8,815 bases of DNA from CAZTDD01 sp964612675. GTDB lineage: Bacteria; Hinthialibacterota; Hinthialibacteria; Hinthialibacterales; JAKPRU01. The stretch covers positions 1-8,815 of the forward strand of contig CAZTDD010000187.1 of the NCBI GenBank assembly GCA_964612675.1. Reading direction: 5' to 3'. Both the position numbers and the translations under genes were made by a program. Below the pieces are notes generated by a model, which saw only the letters and a list, made by a program, of their open reading frames with translations, did no database searches and was not told the DNA's origin. Each line of letters begins with the position of its first letter. Positions within the stretch are counted from its first letter, which is position 1. Shown here piece after piece: positions 1 through 5,255 of this stretch.

Positions 1-149
1 CAATGAAACGAGAGGGATACACGATTCATTTATGGCTGGATAGAAAACTCAGGTAAAAGGTTCGATCGCGACGAACATCCCAGCCCGCCGGAGATAAATG
101 AGGAATCCTTTGGGAACTCACGCTTCTGCGAGACGTTCACTCTGAAGAC
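1..149. other. Left-edge non-coding stretch
   Basis: This stretch lies downstream of the prepilin stop on the minus strand. I see no ORF of useful length, no strong hairpin followed by a T-run, and no recognisable RNA. The window cuts it on the left, so part of a neighbouring gene's flank may be present. Confidence 0.4.
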
Positions 150-782
150 CTATTCTGTGTGACTCTTGCTGGACCATCGATAAATATCACCGCCGCTGAT
201 CAGCCCATTGCTCGGGGAATATTCCGTGACGGTCAACAGCGCTGCCAAAGCCGGATCGCAAACCGGACAATCCGCGCCGCCGGTATGCGTGATATGGGGA
301 GGATAGTAATAGATCTGCGCAAGTTGTCCGTCCGGTCCCGCGCTGGCGATCATTCCAAAGGACTTTCCCAAATTCAGTGTGCCACGTTGCCCGGCCATGT
401 CCGCTCGACCATAGCAGTATGCCGTTCCGCCAGGGACTTCTCTCAGATCGATCAGCCCTGCTCCATTGTCGTATTTGCCGGAAAAGGGATCGTTCGGCGT
501 TGAGGTCATATAGCTAACCGGGGTTGTCAATGCGTAAAACCTTCCCCGCAGGTCAAGTGGATCCAGGGATTGTCCGCTTGGATTTGGGAACATATTATGA
601 TCGATACGGTATGCCTCGAGTGCGAGGAAGAGGACCCGGGATTCCTCCTGTGTGCGTGCCACTTTGGCGCGCACCATGGCGGACATGAAGTTCGGAACCG
701 CGATTGCGGCGAGAATTCCGATAATCGCGACAACAATCAAGAGTTCAATAAGTGTGAATCCATAGAATTTCTTTTGTTTCAT
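150..782 (-). CDS. GspG-like type IV prepilin / pseudopilin (prepilin 1)
   Basis: This 210-residue protein begins with a short basic leader (MKQKKFYG) followed by FTLIELLIVVAIIGILAAIA, the type III (prepilin) signal. Prepilin peptidase should cut after G8, leaving N-methylated Phe+1 and the assembly residue Glu+5. The longer reading to 863 adds an unconvincing charged extension; I chose 782 because GAAGAGG (792-798) sits 9 bases upstream and gives a normal leader length. The globular part shares with prepilin 2 (3941-4588) the blocks LTTPVxYxxSxPxDPF, ASAGPDG and YSPSNGLISGGDIYRW, which resemble the C-terminal region of major pseudopilins (GspG) that binds calcium. A CPVC pair lies near the end. 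It is inferred to be inserted in the inner membrane and assembled into a pilus or pseudopilus, but no secretion ATPase, platform protein or peptidase is in the window. Product type is secure; the exact machine is unknown. Confidence 0.9.
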   Translation of the reverse strand: MKQKKFYGFTLIELLIVVAIIGILAAIAVPNFMSAMVRAKVARTQEESRVLFLALEAYRIDHNMFPNPSGQSLDPLDLRGRFYALTTPVSYMTSTPNDPFSGKYDNGAGLIDLREVPGGTAYCYGRADMAGQRGTLNLGKSFGMIASAGPDGQLAQIYYYPPHITHTGGADCPVCDPALAALLTVTEYSPSNGLISGGDIYRWSSKSHTE

Positions 783-791
783 CTTTCTCAA

Positions 792-798
792 CCTCTTC
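792..798 (-). promoter_or_regulatory. Ribosome binding site of prepilin 1
   Basis: GAAGAGG on the minus strand lies 9 bases before the ATG at 782. It decides the start: the upstream in-frame ATGs at about 863, 836 and 830 have no comparable Shine-Dalgarno sequence and would put an atypical tail before the prepilin leader. Confidence 0.6.
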
Positions 799-838
799 TC
801 ATCATTCCCGATATCCGCCTTCGGGTACATGGGCATTC

Positions 839-870
839 GCCGTCCTTGGGGAGTAATCCCCAAGGACGGC
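839..870 (-). terminator. Perfect 14-bp hairpin between propeller gene and prepilin 1
   Basis: Positions 839-852 and 857-870 are perfect reverse complements, with the four-base loop GTAA on the plus strand. The arm reads GCCGTCCTTGGGGA. On the minus strand it begins 17 bases after the stop of the beta-propeller gene and ends about 56 bases before the prepilin 1 start, so a transcription-terminating or mRNA-stabilising role is natural. Neither strand shows the T-run of a classical Rho-independent terminator after the stem (minus strand continues GAATGCCC). It could instead be a U-less terminator, an intercistronic stabiliser or a dispersed palindromic repeat. Confidence 0.55.
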
Positions 871-887
871 AGCGATGGGGCTTCGCG

Positions 888-2165
888 TCATCTCAATTGA
901 CGCCAAGATTCAACACACGATGTTACGTGAAGGGGAATGACACTAAGGAAGAACGGCGCCGGATCACAGTCGAAATAGTCGGCGGTCAGTGTCTTCACAT
1001 CGACCACCATTACCTGGTCGGTCTGGGTGAGACCCAGGTAGGCTTTCTGTCCGTCCGGCGAAAAATCTTGGGCGAGGAATCCGACCTGGCTGGGTGTGGA
1101 AAGTCTGAATTCCTTCACAACAGTCATATAGTCGGTGGACGACGGGTCGGTGCTGATGACATGAACCCGCTGGATCTCTTCTTCGCCCGGTTTGTTGAAA
1201 TCGCCTGCTACAATCCATTTGCCATCCGGACTGTAAGCATATCCTTTGCAGCTCACGCTCTGACAAGTCGTCATCTCTTCCGTCAGAAGGTCGACTGAGT
1301 AGAAATAGCTCCCCGGCTCTCCATCCCAATGACAGTTACCAACGATGTATCGGCCATCGGGGGAGATTTTGAGGCTCGGGGTCATGTGTCCCTCTGTTGT
1401 GGGAATTGTTTTCAAATGCTGGTCCTTTTGTTCGCCTTCGGTTCCAAATACCTCGACGCCTCCGGCGCATGCAATATAGATTCGTTTGGTAAGCGACGAA
1501 TAGACAACGGAGTGTGGAAGCGGAAGAAGGTCCAGGAGGGTTTTCCGAATTTGCCTGGTGTTTCCGTCGATAATATCCACGCCTCCCGGTTCGCCCGGAT
1601 GAAATTGCGTGGCGTAGATATCGTAGAACCTCGATGTCCCGGGATATTCCGCAAAACCAATGGTTGCATGATGGTAACCCCCGGCAAGCGTTTCAACTTC
1701 CAACGTCTCCGGATGAATCAAACTGAACGTGTTCTCGCCGTCGTTCGCCACACAAACAAGGTCGTCAGGGGTAACATAGATATGGAAAGGCCTGTCGCCT
1801 GTCTCGATGGACATAACGTGCGCGATGGATTCGGGATACCGGCTATAGTCAAAAGCCTCGACAATCCCCCCGGTTTGAGCGTCTCCATTCGGACATGAAA
1901 CAAAAAAACGCTTGGCCGAAGGCACAGGCCGGATAAATCGTGGCGTGTTCTCGCTAAAAGAACCTTCCGGAACATAAGAGAAGACCTCAGTTCCCTGCGG
2001 CTCGTAAACGGTTACTTTCTTGTTGATATCATTCTTGTGGCTGATTGCGATGAGGTAGTCCGCAGACATGGCCGAGTGTGACGCAAAACCTATGACCATA
2101 CCAAGCAGAATTCCAAAAAACGAACGGAATGGGATATACATTATTGAATCAATGGATCGCTTCAT
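888..2165 (-). CDS. Secreted YVTN/NHL-type beta-propeller protein
   Basis: The 425-residue product opens with a signal peptide: basic start, hydrophobic FFGILLGMVIGFA around residues 16-28, probable cleavage after AMSA at 35. The mature part carries repeated blade-like units: PFHIYVTPDDLVCVAND (about 127-142), PHSVVYSSLTKRIYIAC (217-233), SLKISPDGRYIVGNC (264-278), YAYSPDGKWIVAGDF (309-323) and AQDFSPDGQKAYLGL (365-379), followed in several cases by strands such as VMVVDVKTLTA. These are hallmarks of YVTN/SMP-30-like six- or seven-bladed propellers, which act outside the cytoplasm. Histidines H128, H165/H166, H218 and H260 recur at the start of successive blades and could face the central channel. 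The start at 2165 is supported by AGGAG 10 bases upstream. Substrate and partners are unknown; a metal-binding or sensory/scaffold role is only an inference. Its minus-strand neighbours are the CPLC membrane protein upstream and prepilin 1 downstream. Confidence 0.85.
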   Translation of the reverse strand: MKRSIDSIMYIPFRSFFGILLGMVIGFASHSAMSADYLIAISHKNDINKKVTVYEPQGTEVFSYVPEGSFSENTPRFIRPVPSAKRFFVSCPNGDAQTGGIVEAFDYSRYPESIAHVMSIETGDRPFHIYVTPDDLVCVANDGENTFSLIHPETLEVETLAGGYHHATIGFAEYPGTSRFYDIYATQFHPGEPGGVDIIDGNTRQIRKTLLDLLPLPHSVVYSSLTKRIYIACAGGVEVFGTEGEQKDQHLKTIPTTEGHMTPSLKISPDGRYIVGNCHWDGEPGSYFYSVDLLTEEMTTCQSVSCKGYAYSPDGKWIVAGDFNKPGEEEIQRVHVISTDPSSTDYMTVVKEFRLSTPSQVGFLAQDFSPDGQKAYLGLTQTDQVMVVDVKTLTADYFDCDPAPFFLSVIPLHVTSCVESWRQLR

Positions 2166-2384
2166 AGCTGATAATCTCCTAAACCTTGATAGAAATATGT
2201 CCGAATCTTTACAGACCGGATCTGCAGATGATGTTGCTGGACAAGTGTGTCTTGATTGGTTGAACCGAATGTATATTCAGCGATCCAGTGGACCCTGCCT
2301 ACGAAATCGTCCGGCGCGGAAACGCATCAATACAGACGGATAAGCCGCTGAAATTCCGAATAAATGGTTCTGTTTTGAGGTTAA
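2166..2384 (-). promoter_or_regulatory. Leader region of the propeller gene
   Basis: These 219 non-coding bases separate the propeller gene from the upstream CPLC gene. AGGAG (2176-2180, minus strand) is the propeller ribosome binding site. The gap is long enough for a separate promoter, but I found no convincing -35/-10 pair and no clear terminator after the CPLC gene, so whether the two genes are co-transcribed is open. Confidence 0.3.
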
Positions 2385-2738
2385 TTAGGATTTAATGTGA
2401 GGCGGACTTCGAGGAGCATACGAATCGAACAGAGCAATACGTTTCGCTATAAACGGCCTGCGTGGAACGACGAATGGTTCAGAAGATTCACCGGTGTCGA
2501 TCCAAACCGGCGCCACAACCAAAACGATTTCCAAACGACTTGCTGTAACACAAAGAGGACAATCCGCATGATGGCTCGGGCCGTCTGCGTGAAGAACGGG
2601 ATGGATGACAAGAACGGGAATACAACACGAAAGACAAAGAAGAACGACCCCGACCGTCTCACTGGGCCGGAAGATCAGCCGATCGAATATACAAACCTTC
2701 GATTCCCTCTGTGCGAGCGACATTCCTATACTCATCAT
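2385..2738 (-). CDS. Small membrane-anchored protein with CPLC motif, DUF2946-like
   Basis: The 117-residue reading holds one hydrophobic segment, VGVVLLCLSCCIPVLVIHPV (about residues 29-48 from M1 at 2738), then HADGPSHHADCPLC, a second hydrophobic stretch, and a C-terminal tail ending SYAPRSPPHIKS. A His-rich loop with CPxC after the first helix and a terminal RxPP tail are typical of small DUF2946-type membrane proteins, often linked to copper handling; I recognise this by motif pattern only. The ATGs at 2738, 2735 and 2723 all lack a well-spaced Shine-Dalgarno sequence, so the start is uncertain; the upstream extension of the frame (to 2996) overlaps the plus-strand remnant and is probably not coding. 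The gene is read in the same direction as the secreted propeller that follows 219 bases downstream, so a shared envelope function is possible. Existence as a gene is likely; its function is not established. Confidence 0.5.
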   Translation of the reverse strand: MMSIGMSLAQRESKVCIFDRLIFRPSETVGVVLLCLSCCIPVLVIHPVLHADGPSHHADCPLCVTASRLEIVLVVAPVWIDTGESSEPFVVPRRPFIAKRIALFDSYAPRSPPHIKS

Positions 2739-2828
2739 CGTTTTCTGTTTGTGTCCATTTTTATCCTGAGAATGGACATGTAACGGAAGTATAATGAAAA
2801 GGTTGATGAACACAACCCTCGTTATTGA
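2739..2828. other. Short spacer between CPLC gene and remnant
   Basis: This AT-rich spacer separates the minus-strand CPLC gene from the plus-strand remnant. It should contain the promoter of the CPLC gene if that gene is expressed. I could not identify a convincing -35/-10 pair. An in-frame TGA at 2826-2828 closes the reading frame of the downstream remnant on its left. Confidence 0.3.
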
Positions 2829-3231
2829 AATATTGAAATTATCTTTTGGGGGGCTGAGCAGGCCACGGACGTCTATTACAACTTTGACGGTCAAGGCCGT
2901 ACTCATTTGCTGCAATGGGATGCAACCGAACCGGATCATACGTTCGATGGGGTTCTTGGGAAAGACGGCTCGGACACTTATTCCGTGACAATCCACACGA
3001 ATGTCGGGTCGGCTCCCATCTTGTCTTTTGGTATCGACAATATGAAGATCTCAGGCCCCATTGAATCTGAATTCGCGGTGCGGATGATCCTGGATTCACC
3101 TACGTACAAAACTGGCGAGACTTTTCAGAGTGCGTACAAACAACAATGGAGGGAACCGCACGCATCAGGGACATCAGCGATTTGGCGGCAACCAGCGGCA
3201 TCGAGCAACAGGAGTGGGCGCTGTACGGAGT
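2829..3231 (+). pseudogene. Start-less fragment of an extracellular-type protein
   Basis: The plus frame opens right after a TGA (2826-2828) with no credible start or ribosome binding site, yet reads like true protein for about 100 residues: a Tyr/Asp-rich opening (DVYYNFDGQGRTH), then LLQWDATEPDH, DTYSVTIHTN, APILSFGIDNMKISGP and LDSPTYKTGETF. Alternating hydrophobic strands and many Gly, Asp and Thr suggest a secreted beta-sandwich domain, with the last block resembling the start of another repeat. After about 3125 the frame degrades into low-similarity sequence and stops at 3231-3233; a different frame starting at ATG 3146 then gives about 48 protein-like residues (RIRDISDLAATSG, EWALYGVRVAP) before a stop near 3290. 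The best reading is a truncated, frame-shifted remnant of a larger gene. It could be a fragment left by recombination. I do not recognise the family. Confidence 0.45.
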
Positions 3232-3266
3232 GAGGGTGGCGCCCCACATGTATGCCAAATCCCTCT

Positions 3267-3551
3267 CTATGCCGCTGTGCTGAGAGTCACACGGATACCC
3301 GCTCTTGTTGCGAGAGTGATGAGCATTTCGAGGCTGAATCGCTCCCATTTGCCTCTGCTCAGATCGGAAACCCTGGACTGAGTGACGCCGAGGAGCGCCG
3401 CCGCTTTGACCTGGGTGAGCTTCTTGGCCTTGATGAATTTGCGCAGTTCGGCAATGAGGTCAGCGCGCATCTGGAGAATCGCAGCTTCATCCGGAGCATA
3501 CCCCAGATCGATAAACACGTTCCCGGAAGAATCAACGATGTTCTCGTCCAT
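3267..3551 (-). CDS. HTH antitoxin of HigBA/Gp49-type toxin-antitoxin pair
   Basis: The 94-residue protein has a short N-terminal segment (GNVFIDLGYAPDEA, residues 10-23) followed by an XRE-like helix-turn-helix, KKLTQVKAAALLGVTQSRVSD (about 43-63), and a C-terminal FSLEMLITLATRAGI helix. This order is typical of the HTH_37 antitoxins paired with Gp49-like toxins. It should bind and neutralise the toxin and repress the shared promoter. It is the second gene of the pair: the toxin stop and this ATG are separated by only three bases, and AGGAGG (3559-3564, minus strand) lies inside the toxin's 3' end, 7 bases before the start. That strong site would favour antitoxin over toxin translation, since the toxin lacks an obvious one. 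Assignment is firm at family level. Confidence 0.88.
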   Translation of the reverse strand: MDENIVDSSGNVFIDLGYAPDEAAILQMRADLIAELRKFIKAKKLTQVKAAALLGVTQSRVSDLSRGKWERFSLEMLITLATRAGIRVTLSTAA

Positions 3552-3554
3552 GGC

Positions 3555-3869
3555 TTATCCTCCTATCTGTCTGTACCGACGGCGAGCCAAATCCAGATCA
3601 TGTCGGCTTGTCTTCCGAGTCTTCTTCTGAAATGCATGTAGCACGTAAACCGCTTTCTCAAACTTCGCCACATAGATGACTCGCCATTCTCCCAATACGC
3701 GGATACGGATTTCATTGACCCCTGGTCCAACTGCTCGCATTGGTTTCCAGTTGCTTGGTTTGAGACCATCTTGAACCGCTCGGAGCTCGAAACCGGCAGC
3801 GCGGCGGGTTTCCTCGGGAAAGTTCCGAAGATCATCGCGGCTGGACCCCACGAACTTCAGCGGCTTCAT
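3555..3869 (-). CDS. Gp49-like/HigB-type RelE-superfamily toxin
   Basis: Read from ATG 3869 the protein is 104 residues; a TTG nine bases upstream (3878) is an alternative start. The core VNEIRIRVLGEWRVIYVAKF (about 51-70), the strand AVYVLHAF and the basic tail KKTRKTSRHDLDLARRRY are the signature of phage-derived Gp49-like toxins (PF05973), a RelE/ParE-superfamily group that includes HigB ribosome-dependent mRNA interferases. The toxin comes first and the HTH antitoxin second, the usual HigBA order. No Shine-Dalgarno sequence precedes ATG 3869; the promoter found just upstream would give a leader of only a few bases, so initiation may be leaderless or weak. All signature segments are intact, so the pair looks functional. 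The molecular target is inferred from family only. Confidence 0.88.
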   Translation of the reverse strand: MKPLKFVGSSRDDLRNFPEETRRAAGFELRAVQDGLKPSNWKPMRAVGPGVNEIRIRVLGEWRVIYVAKFEKAVYVLHAFQKKTRKTSRHDLDLARRRYRQIGG

Positions 3870-3881
3870 GTTCGTCAAGGC

Positions 3882-3909
3882 ATTATATAAGTTTTTGTAT
3901 ACTTAGCAA
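3882..3909 (-). promoter_or_regulatory. Promoter of the toxin-antitoxin pair
   Basis: On the minus strand TTGCTA (3904-3909) is followed after 16 bases by a perfect TATAAT (3882-3887). The expected transcript start falls within about six bases of the toxin ATG, so the message would be nearly leaderless. The spacer contains GTATAC and a partial AAGT/ACTT dyad, plausible contacts for autorepression by the HTH antitoxin. The -10 match is strong; operator function is inferred. Confidence 0.55.
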
Positions 3910-3940
3910 GTTCCATGATGGAGGAGATTGATTTCCCAGC

Positions 3941-4588
3941 TCAAAATTCCGCGCTCCAGCCCGCGTGGTACGACTGCTTGAAATACATCGTCCCTTCGCC
4001 TTCGCGGAATTCCCAGGCATACCAAATATCGCCGTCGCTGGCGAGACCATTGGTTGGATGATAGATCGCGGGTCCTAGGCTGCGGTGCCAATCGCCGCTG
4101 TCTTTGTCCGGACCGGCAGCGGAAAGAAGTGCCCAGCCGCCGGTTGTGTTCGAGCAGCCGTAATCTTCATAGGAGTAGAAGAGACCGTTCGCAAACGGAT
4201 CGATCGGGATCGAACTCAGATACGCGACCGGCGTGGTAAGCGGCTGGTAGATTTGGCCGCTGAACCGCATCGTTCCCTGTCCCCCGACCATCGCAATGTT
4301 GGCCTGGTCGGACCGCTTGCCAAAATAGACGCCCTGTTGACAGCATTGTTCCGTCCCGTCGCAGTCGTTTCCGTCGATCAGCCACAGGTTTCGGTCCATA
4401 TGGAGCATTTCGGTGGCATTCATGATGGTGCGCAAGTCCGCCTGGGTCCGGGAGATCTTGGCGCGAACTTGGGCGTTCAAGAAGTTAGGAACGGCAATGG
4501 CCGCCAAAATTCCAATAATCGCAACGACAATTAGTAGTTCGATCAATGTGAAGCCTTTCGTGGCGGGACGGGTGTTTGAGTGAATCAT
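3941..4588 (-). CDS. GspG-like type IV prepilin / pseudopilin (prepilin 2)
   Basis: The 215-residue protein starts MIHSNTRPATKG, with predicted prepilin peptidase cleavage after G12, then FTLIELLIVVAIIGILAAIA with Glu+5. It is identical to prepilin 1 over the first 23 or so mature residues (to VPNF) while synonymous codons differ. Shared C-terminal blocks include LTTPVAYLSSIPIDPF, SAAGPDK and HPTNGLASDGDI, the last two in positions equivalent to the calcium-binding region of GspG. It differs by a Cys-rich insert (DCDGTEQCCQQG, about residues 73-84) and a longer aromatic C-terminus. AGGAGG (4597-4602) lies 8 bases before the ATG. It is divergent from the Rrf2 operon and followed by the toxin-antitoxin pair, which has its own promoter. 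Family is certain; whether it serves a pilus, a type II secretion pseudopilus or another system is not shown. Confidence 0.92.
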   Translation of the reverse strand: MIHSNTRPATKGFTLIELLIVVAIIGILAAIAVPNFLNAQVRAKISRTQADLRTIMNATEMLHMDRNLWLIDGNDCDGTEQCCQQGVYFGKRSDQANIAMVGGQGTMRFSGQIYQPLTTPVAYLSSIPIDPFANGLFYSYEDYGCSNTTGGWALLSAAGPDKDSGDWHRSLGPAIYHPTNGLASDGDIWYAWEFREGEGTMYFKQSYHAGWSAEF

Positions 4589-4621
4589 TCGTGTAACCTC
4601 CTAATTGCCGTTCGTGTAACC
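4588..4621. repeat. 11-bp direct repeat in prepilin 2 leader
   Basis: TTCGTGTAACC occurs at 4588-4598 and again at 4611-4621, a period of 23 bases, flanking and overlapping the ribosome binding site of prepilin 2. It may be a regulator site or a translational element in the mRNA leader, or a small tandem duplication. Confidence 0.4.
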
Positions 4622-4649
4622 GATCGGAATAAGTCTACCCTTACTACGT

Positions 4650-4659
4650 TAGTATACTA
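4650..4659. promoter_or_regulatory. Palindrome in the divergent intergenic region
   Basis: TAGTATACTA is a perfect 10-bp palindrome about 62 bases upstream of the prepilin 2 start. On the minus strand it contains TATACT, a near-consensus -10 hexamer, but I see no good -35 at 16-18 bases. It is a candidate promoter/operator core for prepilin 2. Confidence 0.25.
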
Positions 4660-4732
4660 TTACGCTTCCAATGCCGCCCTGTTTTTGAATAGCCTCATTT
4701 TAAGAGAATCGTGAAAAAAACGTGCAGAGAGC

Positions 4733-4774
4733 TTGACCTGCCGCGAGATATTTATAAACTGGTACTTGAATACC
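4733..4774 (+). promoter_or_regulatory. Candidate promoter and Rrf2 operator of the hcp operon
   Basis: TTGACC (4733-4738) and TAAACT (4755-4760) are spaced by 16 bases and could form a sigma-70-like promoter for the plus-strand operon; TATAAA (4753-4758) is an overlapping option. Immediately downstream GGTACTTGAATACC (4761-4774) is an imperfect 14-bp dyad with arms GGTA/TACC, well placed to block RNA polymerase if bound by the Rrf2 protein encoded next. Rrf2 regulators commonly autoregulate; the specific site is inference. Confidence 0.35.
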
Positions 4775-4808
4775 TAAATAACCGAAGCCAAGGAGAATTC
4801 AGCGCATC

Positions 4809-5255
4809 ATGTCCGGCATCATCCACGTTTCGGAAGCGGCCTCGTTGGCGCTCCACACAGCAACCCTATTGGCCTCTGAGCCGGAGCGAATCTTCTCAAC
4901 CAGGGAGATCGCTACGTCGCTCAGCGTCTCGGAAGCACATCTTGCGAAAGTGATGCAGCGTCTCGGGAAAGTCGGTCTTGTCAGGTCCGTCAGAGGTCCC
5001 AAAGGCGGATTCGTACTCGGTAAGAAACCCGAGGAGATCACGTTACTGGAGGTCTACGAATCCATCGACGGACCTCTTGGCAGGAGCAACTGCCTGTTTG
5101 GAACCCCGGTATGTGGAAATCAGAAATGTTTGATGGGCGACTTGCTTCAATCGGTCAACCGTCAGGCGAGAGACTATTTCGAGAACACAACTCTTTCTCA
5201 GATCAATGACGGAAAAGCAGAAAATCGAAGGAGCGACCATGTTAAAACGGCGTAA
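4809..5255 (+). CDS. Rrf2-family Fe-S transcriptional regulator
   Basis: The 148-residue protein matches Rrf2/IscR/NsrR regulators in length and layout. The N-terminal winged helix runs about residues 5-75: SEAASLALHTATLLA, then STREIATSLSVSEAHLAKVMQRL (the recognition region) and the RGPKGGFVL wing. Three cysteines in the C-terminal loop, C95, C102 and C107 (C-x6-C-x4-C), are placed like the cluster ligands of IscR and NsrR and should hold a [2Fe-2S] or [4Fe-4S] cluster that senses NO, redox state or iron-sulphur status. Being first in an operon that ends in hybrid cluster protein favours an NsrR-like NO-sensing role. AAGGAG (4790-4795) is 13 bases from ATG 4809, longer than usual, but the N-terminus fits the family from here. 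Its 3' end overlaps the ferredoxin gene by 17 bases, implying translational coupling. The tail after residue 130 is charged and shows no motif. Confidence 0.9.
   Translation: MSGIIHVSEAASLALHTATLLASEPERIFSTREIATSLSVSEAHLAKVMQRLGKVGLVRSVRGPKGGFVLGKKPEEITLLEVYESIDGPLGRSNCLFGTPVCGNQKCLMGDLLQSVNRQARDYFENTTLSQINDGKAENRRSDHVKTA

Noticed and set aside
783..863. 27-residue N-terminal extension of prepilin 1
   Set aside because: It would run through the 14-bp hairpin and give an abnormal leader, while ATG 782 has a well-spaced ribosome binding site and a normal prepilin leader.
885..903. GCGTCA/TGACGC 6-bp inverted repeat over the propeller stop codon
   Set aside because: It is short and close to what is expected by chance; the neighbouring 14-bp stem is the better structural candidate.
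570..1298. Long plus-strand ORF of 242 codons opposite prepilin 1 and the propeller gene
   Set aside because: It is antisense to two well-supported genes, has no domain or ribosome binding site, and its text is a shadow of their codon bias.
2739..2996. N-terminal extension of the CPLC protein to a 203-residue ORF
   Set aside because: The extension overlaps the protein-like plus-strand remnant, has no family resemblance, and would put an atypical soluble segment ahead of the membrane helix.
4085..4534. Plus-strand ORF of 149 codons inside prepilin 2
   Set aside because: It is a shadow of the prepilin reading frame: no start signal, no motif.
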